Shown here in pieces: positions 20,653 to 29,376 of a stretch of DNA of 64,000 nt. Position numbers and translations under genes: made by a program. The notes below the pieces were generated by a model that worked only from the letters and a program-made list of their open reading frames with translations, made no database searches and was not told where the DNA came from. The stretch comes from Candidatus Binatia bacterium (GTDB lineage: Bacteria; Desulfobacterota; Binatia; UBA9968; JAJDTQ01): positions 2,929,042-2,993,041 of the forward strand of contig OX638375.1 in assembly GCA_951813575.1 (NCBI GenBank), given 5' to 3'. The stretch's first letter is position 1; each line of letters begins with the position of its first letter.

Positions 20653-22557
20653 ATGCTTGACGTGATACGCAAACACAAACGGTCGTGGCTGGTGATCCTG
20701 CTGCTCGGAGTCGGCGTGCTGGCGTTCGTCATGGTGGGCGTCGGCCCCCAGGGCGGTCAGAACCAGGGGGTGGTCACCATCGCCGAGGTGAACGGCGACC
20801 CGATTACCTACAGCGAGTTGGAGACGCATTACTACCGCATGCTTCAAACCTACCAGCAACTTTCCGGAGGCCGGCTCTCGCCGGCCGACATCGAGGCGCT
20901 CAATCTCCGGGGCCAGTTGCTGAACGAGATCATCGACCAACGGCTTCTGCTGCAGAGGGCGCGGGAGCTGGGGCTTCGGGTGAGCGACGAGGAACTGGTG
21001 GACGGAATCGCCCGCAACCCCGCGTTCCAGGTGGCGGGCCGGTTCGACAGGGACGTTTACGAGCAGGCGCTGCTCCGGCAGGGACTCACTCCCGGAGAGT
21101 TCGAGGCTCAGCAGCGGGAATCATTGGTGATCCAGAAGCTCCAGGACCTGATCCAGGACTCGATTCCGGTCACGGCCTCCGAGATCGAGGAGCGCTATCG
21201 GTGGGACAACGAGGAGATCGCGCTGGACTTCGTTCGCCTCAAGACGGACGAGTTCCTCGAAGGCATCGAGATCAAGGACGAAGAGATCAAGGATTACTAC
21301 GACAAGAACGCGGCGCTGCTGCGGGAGCCCCTCAAGGTCAAGACAAGATACATCGAGTACCGGGTCGATGATTTCGCCGCCGACGTCCAGATCTCCGAAA
21401 AGGACGTTCAGTCCTACTACGACGTCTACCGCGACCGCCGGTTCCGCAGGCACGAGGCGGTGAGGTTCAGCCATATCTTCATCCCGGCGGCGCCCGCGGA
21501 CGCTTCGTCCGAAGAGAGGGCGGAGCCGCGAAAGCAGATGGAGGAGATCCTGAAGGAAGCGCAGGGGGGCGCCGATTTCGGCGAGCTCGCCAAGCAGCAC
21601 TCGAAGGGTGAAACCGCGGCCCAGGGCGGGGACATGGGTTTCGTGGGCCGGGGGCAGTTGGTGGAGGCGCTCGACGCCGCGCTGTTCGCGCTCGGGGAAA
21701 ACGAGGTCAGCGAGGTCATCGAAAGCCCCGTGGGGCTGCACCTCCTGAAGGCGGTGGAGAAGCAGCAGGACGAGGTCATGGCGCTCGATGAAGTGCGCGA
21801 AGACATCGTCAAGGCCCTCAAGCGCGAACGCGGCGGCACGCGGGCGGCCCGCGCCGCGGAGGATGACCGGGAGAAGGGACTCGACGGCACGCCGCTGACG
21901 GAGGTGGTCTCGCAACGAAACCTCGAGGCGTCCGTGACGCGTCTTTTCAGCGCGGGGGAAACGCTCGACGAGATCGGCGACGTGGAAGGCTTCTACCGGG
22001 CGGGGCTCTCGCTCCGGCCGGGTCAGGTGGGTCCCATCATCACCACCGCCGACGCTCTGTACCTGCTGGAGGGGGCCGAGAGGGTCGAACCCGCGGTGCC
22101 GCCCGTGGGCGACGTAAGGGAGAAGATCCGGGAAACCCTCACCCGAAGGAAGGCTGGCGAGCAGGCCCTTGAGAAGGCGGACGCGCTGCTGGCGGCGTTG
22201 AAGCAATCGCCGGACCTTCGCAAGGTGGCGGCGGATCACGCGGTCACCGTGGAGGACACCGGCCTGTTCCCGCGCAAGCAGGCGGAGATCCCCGAAATCG
22301 GGGTGCTGCCGTTGCCGCTGGGACGCCTCACCTTGTCCGAGCGGGAGCCCGTGGCGAAGGACGCCTATGTCCGCGGCGATTCCGTGTACGTGATGGTGCT
22401 CCGGAAGACCGTGGAGGCCGATCCCGCGGGGCTGGCGGATGAGAAGGAAGAGCTGACGCAGCGGATACGAGGAGAGAAAAGGGAACGGGTCTTGAGGCGG
22501 TTGATCGAGGACCTGAAGGCCAACGCCGCGATAGAGGTCCATCCGGAGTTCATCTGA
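20653..22557 (+). CDS. ppiD: PpiD-like membrane-anchored peptidyl-prolyl isomerase/chaperone
   Basis: Periplasmic folding factor held by an N-terminal helix. From the ATG at 20653 it has 634 residues: short basic tail (RKHKRSW), one membrane helix (about 11-31), a SurA-N-like region (about 40-200), a rotamase (parvulin) domain at about 270-375 with VRFSHIFIP and GGDMGFVGRGQLVEALD, and a C-terminal region. E. coli PpiD has the same order and similar length. GAGGAG lies upstream of the chosen start; a longer in-frame extension lacks export features. The phosphatase gene follows 3 nt after its stop. Confidence 0.85.
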   Translation: MLDVIRKHKRSWLVILLLGVGVLAFVMVGVGPQGGQNQGVVTIAEVNGDPITYSELETHYYRMLQTYQQLSGGRLSPADIEALNLRGQLLNEIIDQRLLLQRARELGLRVSDEELVDGIARNPAFQVAGRFDRDVYEQALLRQGLTPGEFEAQQRESLVIQKLQDLIQDSIPVTASEIEERYRWDNEEIALDFVRLKTDEFLEGIEIKDEEIKDYYDKNAALLREPLKVKTRYIEYRVDDFAADVQISEKDVQSYYDVYRDRRFRRHEAVRFSHIFIPAAPADASSEERAEPRKQMEEILKEAQGGADFGELAKQHSKGETAAQGGDMGFVGRGQLVEALDAALFALGENEVSEVIESPVGLHLLKAVEKQQDEVMALDEVREDIVKALKRERGGTRAARAAEDDREKGLDGTPLTEVVSQRNLEASVTRLFSAGETLDEIGDVEGFYRAGLSLRPGQVGPIITTADALYLLEGAERVEPAVPPVGDVREKIRETLTRRKAGEQALEKADALLAALKQSPDLRKVAADHAVTVEDTGLFPRKQAEIPEIGVLPLPLGRLTLSEREPVAKDAYVRGDSVYVMVLRKTVEADPAGLADEKEELTQRIRGEKRERVLRRLIEDLKANAAIEVHPEFI

Positions 22558-22560
22558 CGC

Positions 22561-23181
22561 ATGCAGATCTTCCTGTTACGTCACGGCGAGACCCGCTGGA
22601 ACCGGGAAGGCCGATGCCAGGGGAGCTCGGACATCGAGCTCAACGAGGCCGGTCACCGTCAGGCCGGCGAAGTCGCCCGGCAACTCAGCCGTTGCCGGAT
22701 CGACGCGGTCTATTCGAGCGATCTGCAGCGCGCGCGGCAAACCGCCGAGATCGTCGGCGGGCCCCACGGCGTTCCGGTCTCCATCGAGCCCGACCTGCGG
22801 GAGCTCGATCACGGCGAGATGGAAGGGCTGACGTTCGTGGAAGTGCGGGAGCGGTTCGCCGGATTGATCGAGGAGTGGCGCTCGCAACCGGTGGCCGTGG
22901 TCCTGCCCGGCGGCGAGCGTCTCGGGGACGTGGACCGGCGGGCCTGGTCGGCGCTCAATCGCATTGTCGAGAGTCACGACGACGGCGACACCATCGTCGT
23001 GGTCAGCCACAGCTTCCCGATTCTTTCCGTATTGTGCCGGATCAGCCGAACGCCGCTGAACCGGTACCGTACCTTCCACCTGAAACCCTGTGACTTCAGT
23101 CACGTGAGCTTCACGCGCTCGAAGGGCTGGGAGATCCGGGAGGTGGTGACCGACCCCTCACAAATCGGCGAGTCAGCCTGA
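22561..23181 (+). CDS. Histidine phosphatase family protein (phosphoglycerate-mutase-like)
   Basis: Cytoplasmic phosphatase or mutase of 206 residues. The catalytic phosphohistidine motif LRHGETRWN is at the N-terminus, SSDLQRARQTAEI follows near 56-68, the acid is in ELDHGEMEGLTF, and the second histidine is in VVSHSFPI. Close relatives include CobC (alpha-ribazole phosphatase) and broad-range GpmB-type phosphatases; the sequence alone does not decide. The corrinoid adenosyltransferase in this window makes CobC thinkable, but the gene is 19 kb away. Confidence 0.88.
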   Translation: MQIFLLRHGETRWNREGRCQGSSDIELNEAGHRQAGEVARQLSRCRIDAVYSSDLQRARQTAEIVGGPHGVPVSIEPDLRELDHGEMEGLTFVEVRERFAGLIEEWRSQPVAVVLPGGERLGDVDRRAWSALNRIVESHDDGDTIVVVSHSFPILSVLCRISRTPLNRYRTFHLKPCDFSHVSFTRSKGWEIREVVTDPSQIGESA

Positions 23182-23196
23182 GAAAAGGAGAGTCCC

Positions 23197-23583
23197 ATGA
23201 GAATCGTTCACACCATGATACGCGTCAATCACCTGGATGAGAGCCTGAAGTTCTACTGCGACGGGTTGGGGATGAAGGTGTTGAAGCGGAAGGACTACGA
23301 GTCGGGCCGTTTCACCAACACCTTCGTGGGCTACGGGTCCGAGGAGGACAGCGCCGTCATCGAGCTCACCTACAACTGGGACACCCACGAGTACGACGTG
23401 GGCGACGGCTTCGGCCATATCGCCATCGGAGTGCCCGACGTGTACGCTACCTGTGACGACCTGCGCAAGAAGGGGGTCAAGATCACGCGGGATGCGGGGC
23501 CCATGAAGCACGGCGGCGGGGTGATCGCGTTTGTCGAAGATCCCAACGGGTACAAGATCGAGCTCACTACGCGGAAGGAGTAG
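23197..23583 (+). CDS. gloA: Lactoylglutathione lyase (glyoxalase I)
   Basis: Isomerises the hemithioacetal of methylglyoxal and glutathione to S-lactoylglutathione. The 128-residue VOC-fold protein shows the four metal ligands in order: His5 (RIVHTMIRV), Glu in AVIELTYNW, His in GFGHIAIGV and Glu in GYKIELTT. A good AAGGAG site precedes the ATG. Two GST-family genes elsewhere in the window agree with a glutathione-using cell. Confidence 0.93.
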   Translation: MRIVHTMIRVNHLDESLKFYCDGLGMKVLKRKDYESGRFTNTFVGYGSEEDSAVIELTYNWDTHEYDVGDGFGHIAIGVPDVYATCDDLRKKGVKITRDAGPMKHGGGVIAFVEDPNGYKIELTTRKE

Positions 23584-23656
23584 GGGCGAGCCGGTGGCCG
23601 CGCCGGTGGCGGGTTCGGAGTCGGAGTCGGATTCGGATTTGGTGCCGGTGCCGAGC

Positions 23657-23803
23657 GAGCGGGGTGGGCGGCGTCCCGGAAATCAGGCGACGGTATTGCC
23701 GGGCCGTGTTGTTCTGCGTCGCCCGGAACGGGGTGGTTGAACGGTGTTGTGGATTACGTCCGCCGGCCGTCGACAGATTTCCGGGACGCCGCCCGCCCCG
23801 CTC
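23657..23803. repeat. Inverted repeat with 28-nt arms around a 91-nt core
   Basis: The arms at 23657-23684 and 23776-23803 (GAGCGGGGTGGGCGG then CGTCCCGGAAATC) match in 27 of 28 positions as reverse complements. It fills the gap between gloA and the LLM gene, where no gene is visible. It could be a small non-autonomous mobile unit or a strong hairpin terminator. Confidence 0.75.
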
Positions 23804-23859
23804 TCAGCCACGCGATTCTGTTACGGGGCGACGGAAGGGGAAGTCAGCGAGGGGAAGTC

Positions 23860-24762
23860 ATGAAATTCGGGGTATGTCTCACGCACTACGGCCGGGAGGT
23901 CGGGAGCGCGGAGTTGGTGGAGGCGGTGGGAGAGATCGAGCGGTTGGGGTTCGACTCCATCTGGGTCACGGACCACGTCGTGATCCCGGAGGGTGTGCGT
24001 GAGGCGCAGTTGATCTACCGCGAGCACATGCTGGAGGCCTTTACGGTGTTCAGCTACCTGGCCGCGATCTCCCAACGCGCGCAGCTCGGCAGCAGCATCA
24101 TCGTGCTGGCGTACCGAAACCCCGTCGTCATGGCCAAGATGCTGGCGAGCATCGACGTCCTCTCCGGCGGGAGGGTCATCTTCGGGGCCGCGGCCGGGTA
24201 CATGGAAGGGGAGTTCGACGCCCTGGGGGTGCGTTTCGAGGAGCGGGGCGACGTGAGCGACGAGTACCTGCGCGTCATCCGCGAGATCTGGACCCATGAC
24301 CGGACCAGCTTCAGCGGCAGGTACTTCAACTTCGACAAGGTCTACACCTCGCCGCGGCCGGTGCAGCGGCCGGGACCGCCCATCTGGATCGGCGGCAGGA
24401 GCAAGAGGGCCATGCGGCGGGCGGTAGAGCTGGGCGACGGGTGGCATCCCATCGGCCTCACCGCCCAGGAGATGAAAGAGGGAAGGGCCTACATGGCCGG
24501 GCTGTGCGAGCGGCGGGGGATCGACCGGGTGCCGGCCATGTCGTTGCGCGCCAACCTCCTCATCGACGGCGTCTCGGAGCCAGTGGGACCCTACGCGGGC
24601 CGGGCGGGCAACACGCCGTTCAAGGGCGCCCCGTCACTGATCCGGGACCGCGTCGCGGAGTTCGAGGAAGCCGGCGTCGAGCACATCGTGCTGGACATGG
24701 CGACCCTGTCGCACGCGAGCTTCCTGCGCACGCTCAAGGTTTTTTCGGCCGAGGTGTCGTAG
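23860..24762 (+). CDS. LLM-class (luciferase-like) oxidoreductase, probably F420-dependent
   Basis: TIM-barrel flavin/deazaflavin oxidoreductase of 300 residues. Family features are MKFGVCLTHYGRE at the N-terminus, GFDSIWVTDHVVIP, the LASIDVLSGGRVIFGAAAGY stretch, and PPIWIGGRSKRAMRRAVELGDGWHP. Proteins of this subgroup are usually annotated as F420-dependent, which fits the complete F420 pathway at 50-56 kb, but cofactor use is inferred. GAGGGGAAG precedes the ATG at 23860. The substrate is unknown. Confidence 0.85.
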   Translation: MKFGVCLTHYGREVGSAELVEAVGEIERLGFDSIWVTDHVVIPEGVREAQLIYREHMLEAFTVFSYLAAISQRAQLGSSIIVLAYRNPVVMAKMLASIDVLSGGRVIFGAAAGYMEGEFDALGVRFEERGDVSDEYLRVIREIWTHDRTSFSGRYFNFDKVYTSPRPVQRPGPPIWIGGRSKRAMRRAVELGDGWHPIGLTAQEMKEGRAYMAGLCERRGIDRVPAMSLRANLLIDGVSEPVGPYAGRAGNTPFKGAPSLIRDRVAEFEEAGVEHIVLDMATLSHASFLRTLKVFSAEVS

Positions 24763-24784
24763 GGGGCGGGTTGCAGACCCGCCC
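24759..24784. repeat. GGGCGGGTT/AACCCGCCC palindrome family, copy 2
   Basis: A diverged copy (GCGGGTTGCAGACCCGC) that overlaps the stop codon of the LLM gene. It lies between two convergent genes. Confidence 0.65.
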
Positions 24785-24815
24785 GTGCCCCGGTCCCCCG
24801 CACCGCCCAACCCCG

Positions 24816-25745
24816 CTAAAGCCCCAGCATCTCGCGCGAAGTCCGTTCGGTCCAGGAGCGGACCTCCGCCGCGTTCTCCTGCTCGTCCACCACCGCCAGC
24901 GCCCTCCTGAGAGGGCCCAGCCCGCCGCAGTAGTCGGAGCCGAAGACCACGCCGCCGGAGCCCATCACTTCGGTGAGGAAGGGCAGGGCCTTGGGCCTGA
25001 CGCTGGCCGTGTCGATGAGGAAGTGCTTGAGGAAGAGGTCGGAGTAGCGCTTGTCGCCGTCCGGTCCCCTGTGCCTCCAGGACATCCTCTGGACCAGCAG
25101 GGGGATGCCGCCGCCGCCGCTCCGTATCACCACCCGCAGGTTCGGATGGCGGTCGAAGACGCCGCCGGCGATCATGCGCATCACGCATTCGTTCACGCTG
25201 GCGTCCGACAACACGGCGTAGGAAACCCCGGCGCCGCCGTCCTCCAGCCGCTGGAGGGTCGGGTCCTTGGCGTTGCCGCTGCCGTGCAGGAACAGCGGGA
25301 GCCCGAGCTCGGACACCTTGGCGAACACCGGGTCCAACTCCGGCAGGTCCACCTTCATCTCGCCGTCCACCCGGGGGTAGATGAGCACCGCCTTGAAGCC
25401 ACGGGCGGTCATGCGCTCGATCTCCTCCACCGAGGCCTCCACGTTCTTGAGCGACAGCGCGGTGATGCCGCCGAACCGGTCGGTGTGGCCGCCGATGCGC
25501 TCGGCCAGCACGTCGTTGGACAGGCGCGCCATCTCCAAGGCGTCCGCGCCGTCGAGCTGGTCCGCGTCCTCGCTGGCGCCCTGGCAGACGAGTTGGTAGT
25601 CGATGCCCGCCTCGTCCAGTTCGGCGAGCCGCTTCTCGAAGTCGGCGGCGTCGTAGTCGTCCACCTTCGGGTCCTTGCCGGCCTTCCGCCGGAAGGCGTC
25701 TACCACTTCCGGGGCCGTGTGGTGTGAATGCCAATCGATCAACAT
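24816..25745 (-). CDS. Amidohydrolase family protein (amidohydrolase_2/ACMSD-like)
   Basis: Metal-dependent hydrolase or decarboxylase barrel, 309 residues. The N-terminal metal motif is DWHSHH (residues 4-9), a later histidine lies in LPLFLHGSG, and the C-terminal acid is in GSGGVVFGSDYCGG. This pattern belongs to the PF04909 group, which includes decarboxylases of aromatic acids. CACGGAGGAA gives a strong ribosome site for the ATG at 25745. The substrate is unknown. It converges on the LLM gene. Confidence 0.85.
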   Translation of the reverse strand: MLIDWHSHHTAPEVVDAFRRKAGKDPKVDDYDAADFEKRLAELDEAGIDYQLVCQGASEDADQLDGADALEMARLSNDVLAERIGGHTDRFGGITALSLKNVEASVEEIERMTARGFKAVLIYPRVDGEMKVDLPELDPVFAKVSELGLPLFLHGSGNAKDPTLQRLEDGGAGVSYAVLSDASVNECVMRMIAGGVFDRHPNLRVVIRSGGGGIPLLVQRMSWRHRGPDGDKRYSDLFLKHFLIDTASVRPKALPFLTEVMGSGGVVFGSDYCGGLGPLRRALAVVDEQENAAEVRSWTERTSREMLGL

Positions 25746-25877
25746 GGGTTCCTCCGTGCGCGCGTCGACGATGTTCAGCCCGTGATTGCCCGTGATTATA
25801 GGACCCGGCATCGAACCGGGTCAATCGGCCCACGCAACCGTTGTCCCCGGCCCGCTCTCCACGCCACCCCGGCCTAC

Positions 25878-26106
25878 CGAACCGCCACCCCCGGCCCACC
25901 CTCCACGTCACCCCGGCCACCGAACCGCCACCCCCGGCCCACCCTCCACGTCACCCCGGGCCCCGGGTCAAAGCCCGGGGCAAGCTTGACCCGGGGTCCA
26001 GGCATTGAGCCGCCGCACCCCGTCTCAATGCCGTGTAGCGGGTCACCGCTGGCTGCGCCCCCCTGGACCCCGGGCCCCGGGCTTTGACCCGGGGCCCGGG
26101 GTGACG
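25878..26106. repeat. GC palindrome element (R2) with a 43-nt tandem duplication
   Basis: Two 43-nt direct copies starting CGAACCGCCACCCCCGGCC (25878 and 25921) lead into a GTCACCCC...GGGGTCCAGG arm (25950-26002). The inverted arm CCTGGACCCC...GGGGTGACG lies at 26062-26106. Same family as the elements at 42.8, 47.1, 53.5, 55.3 and 59.6 kb. The gap between the amidohydrolase and alpha/beta hydrolase genes holds nothing else visible. Confidence 0.85.
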
Positions 26107-26236
26107 TGGAGGGTGACCGGGGTCAAGCCCGGGACATGTTTGACTGGTTTCCGTGCTTGGGCTAATCGTTTGGAAAATCATGCAAGCCCCGTAAACGCGC
26201 GGTTGCGCGTACCGGCGGCTGTCCTGGAGGAACTAC

Positions 26237-27085
26237 ATGCCGACTGCTGTCATCGACGGAATCGAGATCTACTACGAGTCCTACGGCTCGGGAACGCCGC
26301 TGCTGATGTTCGCGCCGGGCGGTTTCGATTCCACCATCGAGAAGTGGCGCGTGGCCAGCGCCTGGACCGGCATCGACGCCCTGGCCAAGCTGGGCTCGGA
26401 GCATCAGGTCATCGCCTACGACCGCCGGGAGGCGGGGCAGTCCGGCGGACGGGTGGAGCGTCTCACCTGGACCGCGTACGCCCGCGAGGGCAAACAACTC
26501 CTGGACCACCTGGGGATCGATTCGGCCTTCGTCATGGGCGGCTGCATGGGCTGCTCGGTGGCGCTTTCCTTCGGCGTCAACTTTCCGAAGGCGACCCTGG
26601 GCATGATCCTGCACTGGCCGGTGGGCGGTTACCGCTGGAAGGCGGCGAGCCAGGCGCGTTTCGCCAACCACCTGAGCTTCGTCCGGGGAAACGGCATCAA
26701 AGGCGTCGTGGAGCGGGCCTCCAAGGGTACGACCTTCTGGACCGATCCCGAGTCCGGCCCCTGGGCTTCGGTCATCGCCCGGGACAGCGCGTTCGCCGAG
26801 CGGTTCGCGGCCGAGGACCCGGAGCGTTACATGGGCATCATCGCCGCCAGCGGCCCCGATCTGTTCGACCGCGAAACCGCCACCGGCGCCACGGCCGAGG
26901 AGGTCATGGGCATCAAGGCTCCAGCCGTCATCATGCCGGGCGACGACCCGTCCCACGCCACCTCGGGCGCGCACTACCTGCGGGAGTGCCTGCCCAACGG
27001 CGAGTTCTGGAATGTCATGCCGCCGGACCAGACCACCGAGAACGTGTGCGACCGGGCGCTTGAGTTCACCCGAGCCCACCGGTAG
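26237..27085 (+). CDS. Alpha/beta hydrolase with a cysteine at the nucleophile position
   Basis: Soluble alpha/beta-fold hydrolase of 282 residues. The oxyanion strand reads PLLMFAPGGFDST, YDRREAGQSGG follows, and the nucleophile elbow is GGCMG, so Cys103 sits where serine is usual. The probable acid and histidine are in PGDDPSH (Asp236/237, His240); the usual late GH histidine is replaced by PPDQTTENV. GGAGGAA precedes the ATG. It is followed 18 nt later by the OCD-family gene, suggesting a shared pathway. The substrate is unknown. Confidence 0.82.
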   Translation: MPTAVIDGIEIYYESYGSGTPLLMFAPGGFDSTIEKWRVASAWTGIDALAKLGSEHQVIAYDRREAGQSGGRVERLTWTAYAREGKQLLDHLGIDSAFVMGGCMGCSVALSFGVNFPKATLGMILHWPVGGYRWKAASQARFANHLSFVRGNGIKGVVERASKGTTFWTDPESGPWASVIARDSAFAERFAAEDPERYMGIIAASGPDLFDRETATGATAEEVMGIKAPAVIMPGDDPSHATSGAHYLRECLPNGEFWNVMPPDQTTENVCDRALEFTRAHR

Positions 27086-27103
27086 CGGGCGGGGCCGTAC
27101 GCC

Positions 27104-28147
27104 ATGGCGCTGTTCATCAAGGCGGAAGAGCTCGAGGGCCTCATCTCCATCACCGAGGCCGTCGACGCCGTCGAGAAAGGGTTCGCCTCCCAGGTGGACC
27201 ATCCCATCTTCAGCCTGCCGCGCCAGCGGATGCTGGCGGACAACCGCCGCATCACCGTTCATTCCGGCGGATGCGTGCCCCTGGGCGTGGCCGGCACCTT
27301 CGTTCACTACGAACGCCACAACTACACCGCGGATGACCAGAGCTACGGCGCGGTGGGGAAGCGGGTCTACGTCAGCTACGACAGCGAGAACGGCGCGCTG
27401 CTGGCCATCATCGCCGGCTGTCCGCCGTTCTACCGGCGCCAGGCGGCGGAGGACGAGTTCGCCACCGAGACGGCCATCACCAGCGCCGTCGGCACCCGGC
27501 GCATGGCCCGGGAGGACGCCCGGGTGCTGGGGATCCTCGGCAGCGGCCGTCAGGCCCGGCGCCATCTGGAGGCCATGTGCGCCATCCGGCCCATCACGGA
27601 GGTCAGGGTCTACAGCCGGAGCGCCGACAACCGGCGCGCCTTCTGCGAGGTCATGCAGCCCCACGTGGACGCGGAGCTCAAGCCCGTGGAGCGGCCCGAG
27701 GACGCGGCCCGGAACGTGGACATCATCGTCTGCGCCACCGGCAGCAACTTTCCCGTGGTTTTCGGACGGTGGCTGGAGGAAGGGGTCCACGTCACCTCCA
27801 TCGTGGGCAGCAACAAGGAGCTGCTCATGGAAGGGCTGGTGAGCCGGCCCCGGCGCGAGCTGGACGACGCGGTTCTGGCCCGGGCGGACGTGATCGTGGC
27901 GACCCTGGTGCAACAGGGCATCCAGGACGAGCAGGGGGACCTGCTGGAGCCCGTGCGGAACGGAGTCATCGCCTGGGACGACGTCAAGGACCTGAGCGCG
28001 CTGGTGACCGGCAAGGTCCGGGGACGCGGGAGCGGCCGCGACATCACCCTGTTCAAGCAGAACAGCGATCAGGGCGTGGGATACATGGCCCTGGCGCGGC
28101 TGGCCCACGACAAGGCCCGGGCGGCCGGCATCGGCATGGAGTTCTGA
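27104..28147 (+). CDS. Ornithine cyclodeaminase/mu-crystallin family protein
   Basis: NAD(P)-dependent protein of 347 residues in the OCD/mu-crystallin family, which includes ornithine cyclodeaminase, ketimine reductases and amino-acid dehydrogenases. The Rossmann loop GILGSGRQARRHLEAM is near 140-155, followed by VRVYSRSADNRRAF and DIIVCATGSNFPV. The C-terminus has the usual DITLFKQNSDQGVGYMALA segment. Which reaction it does cannot be told. It probably shares a transcript with the upstream alpha/beta hydrolase. Confidence 0.85.
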   Translation: MALFIKAEELEGLISITEAVDAVEKGFASQVDHPIFSLPRQRMLADNRRITVHSGGCVPLGVAGTFVHYERHNYTADDQSYGAVGKRVYVSYDSENGALLAIIAGCPPFYRRQAAEDEFATETAITSAVGTRRMAREDARVLGILGSGRQARRHLEAMCAIRPITEVRVYSRSADNRRAFCEVMQPHVDAELKPVERPEDAARNVDIIVCATGSNFPVVFGRWLEEGVHVTSIVGSNKELLMEGLVSRPRRELDDAVLARADVIVATLVQQGIQDEQGDLLEPVRNGVIAWDDVKDLSALVTGKVRGRGSGRDITLFKQNSDQGVGYMALARLAHDKARAAGIGMEF

Positions 28148-28273
28148 CCGGCGCGTCCGCCCTCTACTCTACCCTCGTCGTTTTCTATCGCCGTCCGGCA
28201 TGTTATCTATTGCAACATGCGGTCACGCACACCGTTGATGGCTTGCCGCTCACCAAGAGAAGCGAGGCGCTCG

Positions 28274-28948
28274 ATGCAAAAATACCTGGTATCACTCGTC
28301 GTCCTGATCCTGTTCACCACGCTGTCCATCGTCCCATCCGGTGCGGCGGACCGGGAGAAGCTTGAGCAAAGAGTGACCGAGGCCGGGTTCGCGTTCCGGG
28401 ACTTCCAGAAGGATTCCCGGATGACTTGGTTCCGCGCGAACGTGCGTTACGCCAAGGGGCTCCTGATCATGCCGACGTGGGTGCGGGGCGGGTTCTTCCT
28501 GGGCGGATATGCAGGCAACGGCGTGCTTCTGGCGCAGGACCGGGACGGGAGCTGGAGCCATCCGGCTTTCTACGACGTCCTTGCGGGGTCCTTCGGCCTG
28601 CAGTTCGGCATCGCCGGCGGGCAGGTCATTCTCATGATCATGACCGATACGGGATTGAGAAGGTTCCTGGGCGACAAGTTCCAGCTCGGCGCCGACGCGA
28701 GCATCGGCGTGGGTCCGGAGGGCATCGGCGCCAAGGCCGAGCTCTTCGACATCTTCTCGTTCGCCCGTGTCAAGGGGTTGTACGGGGGCCTCACCCTCGA
28801 GGGCGGGGGGGTGATCGTCAACAATGACAACAACCGGACCTACTACGGCGACAGCAAGGTCACGCCCACGGATATCCTGATCCGGAGAAAGGTCAAGAAC
28901 CCCCAGGCCGAAGACCTCATCCGGACCCTCACCGAAGCGTCGCGGTAG
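28274..28948 (+). CDS. Exported SYLF (Ysc84) domain protein
   Basis: Predicted secreted lipid-binding protein of 224 residues. Signal peptide 1-24 (ends PSGAA), then the SYLF fold with AKGLLIMPTWVRGGFFLGG, GSWSHPAFYDVLAGSFGLQFGI and AELFDIFSFARVKGLYGGLTLEG. The family binds phosphoinositides in eukaryotes; the bacterial role is unknown. The start at 28274 is chosen for the signal peptide; an upstream ATG adds 19 arginine-rich residues. Confidence 0.85.
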   Translation: MQKYLVSLVVLILFTTLSIVPSGAADREKLEQRVTEAGFAFRDFQKDSRMTWFRANVRYAKGLLIMPTWVRGGFFLGGYAGNGVLLAQDRDGSWSHPAFYDVLAGSFGLQFGIAGGQVILMIMTDTGLRRFLGDKFQLGADASIGVGPEGIGAKAELFDIFSFARVKGLYGGLTLEGGGVIVNNDNNRTYYGDSKVTPTDILIRRKVKNPQAEDLIRTLTEASR

Positions 28949-28965
28949 CTTCCGGCGCCCCGGCG

Positions 28966-29376
28966 TCAGTTCGCGGGCGCGAACTTGTAGAGCGTCACCT
29001 CCTCGGTGACGTCCTCGAACACCACCTCCACCGGCTGGTCGCAATCGAGCTTGTCCGGCGACTCGTTCACCACGTTGCTCACCATCCGCGGTCCTTCCTC
29101 CAGTTGAATGACCGCGAACACGTAGGGAATCTCGCCCTCGAAGCCCGGGTGGTACACCCGGTTGTAGATTCCGAACGAGTGGATCCGGCCGCGGCCCGAG
29201 GCCTTCTTCCAGTCCCACTCCGTGCTCCAGCAATGCGGGCAGGTGGAACCCGGCGGGAACCAGTACCCGCTGCACTGACGGCATTGCGGCAACAGCAACT
29301 CGTGGCGCTTGCAGCCCTCCCAGAAGGGCTCGGACTCCACCGTGGGGTAGGGTAACGGCTTGGCGTACTCGCTCAT
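28966..29376 (-). CDS. DUF35 OB-fold/zinc-ribbon protein, partner of the thiolase-like protein
   Basis: The 136-residue protein has an N-terminal rubredoxin-like zinc ribbon (CRQC ... CPHC, residues about 32-48) and an OB fold. DUF35 proteins bind thiolase-fold enzymes and are thought to hold acyl-CoA or shape the active site. Its ATG overlaps the thiolase stop as ATGA, the standard arrangement for this pair. Confidence 0.9.
   Translation of the reverse strand: MSEYAKPLPYPTVESEPFWEGCKRHELLLPQCRQCSGYWFPPGSTCPHCWSTEWDWKKASGRGRIHSFGIYNRVYHPGFEGEIPYVFAVIQLEEGPRMVSNVVNESPDKLDCDQPVEVVFEDVTEEVTLYKFAPAN

Noticed and set aside
22561..23181. Phosphatase called as CobC
   Set aside because: The RHGE family motif is shared by many phosphatases and no cobalamin synthesis genes are adjacent.
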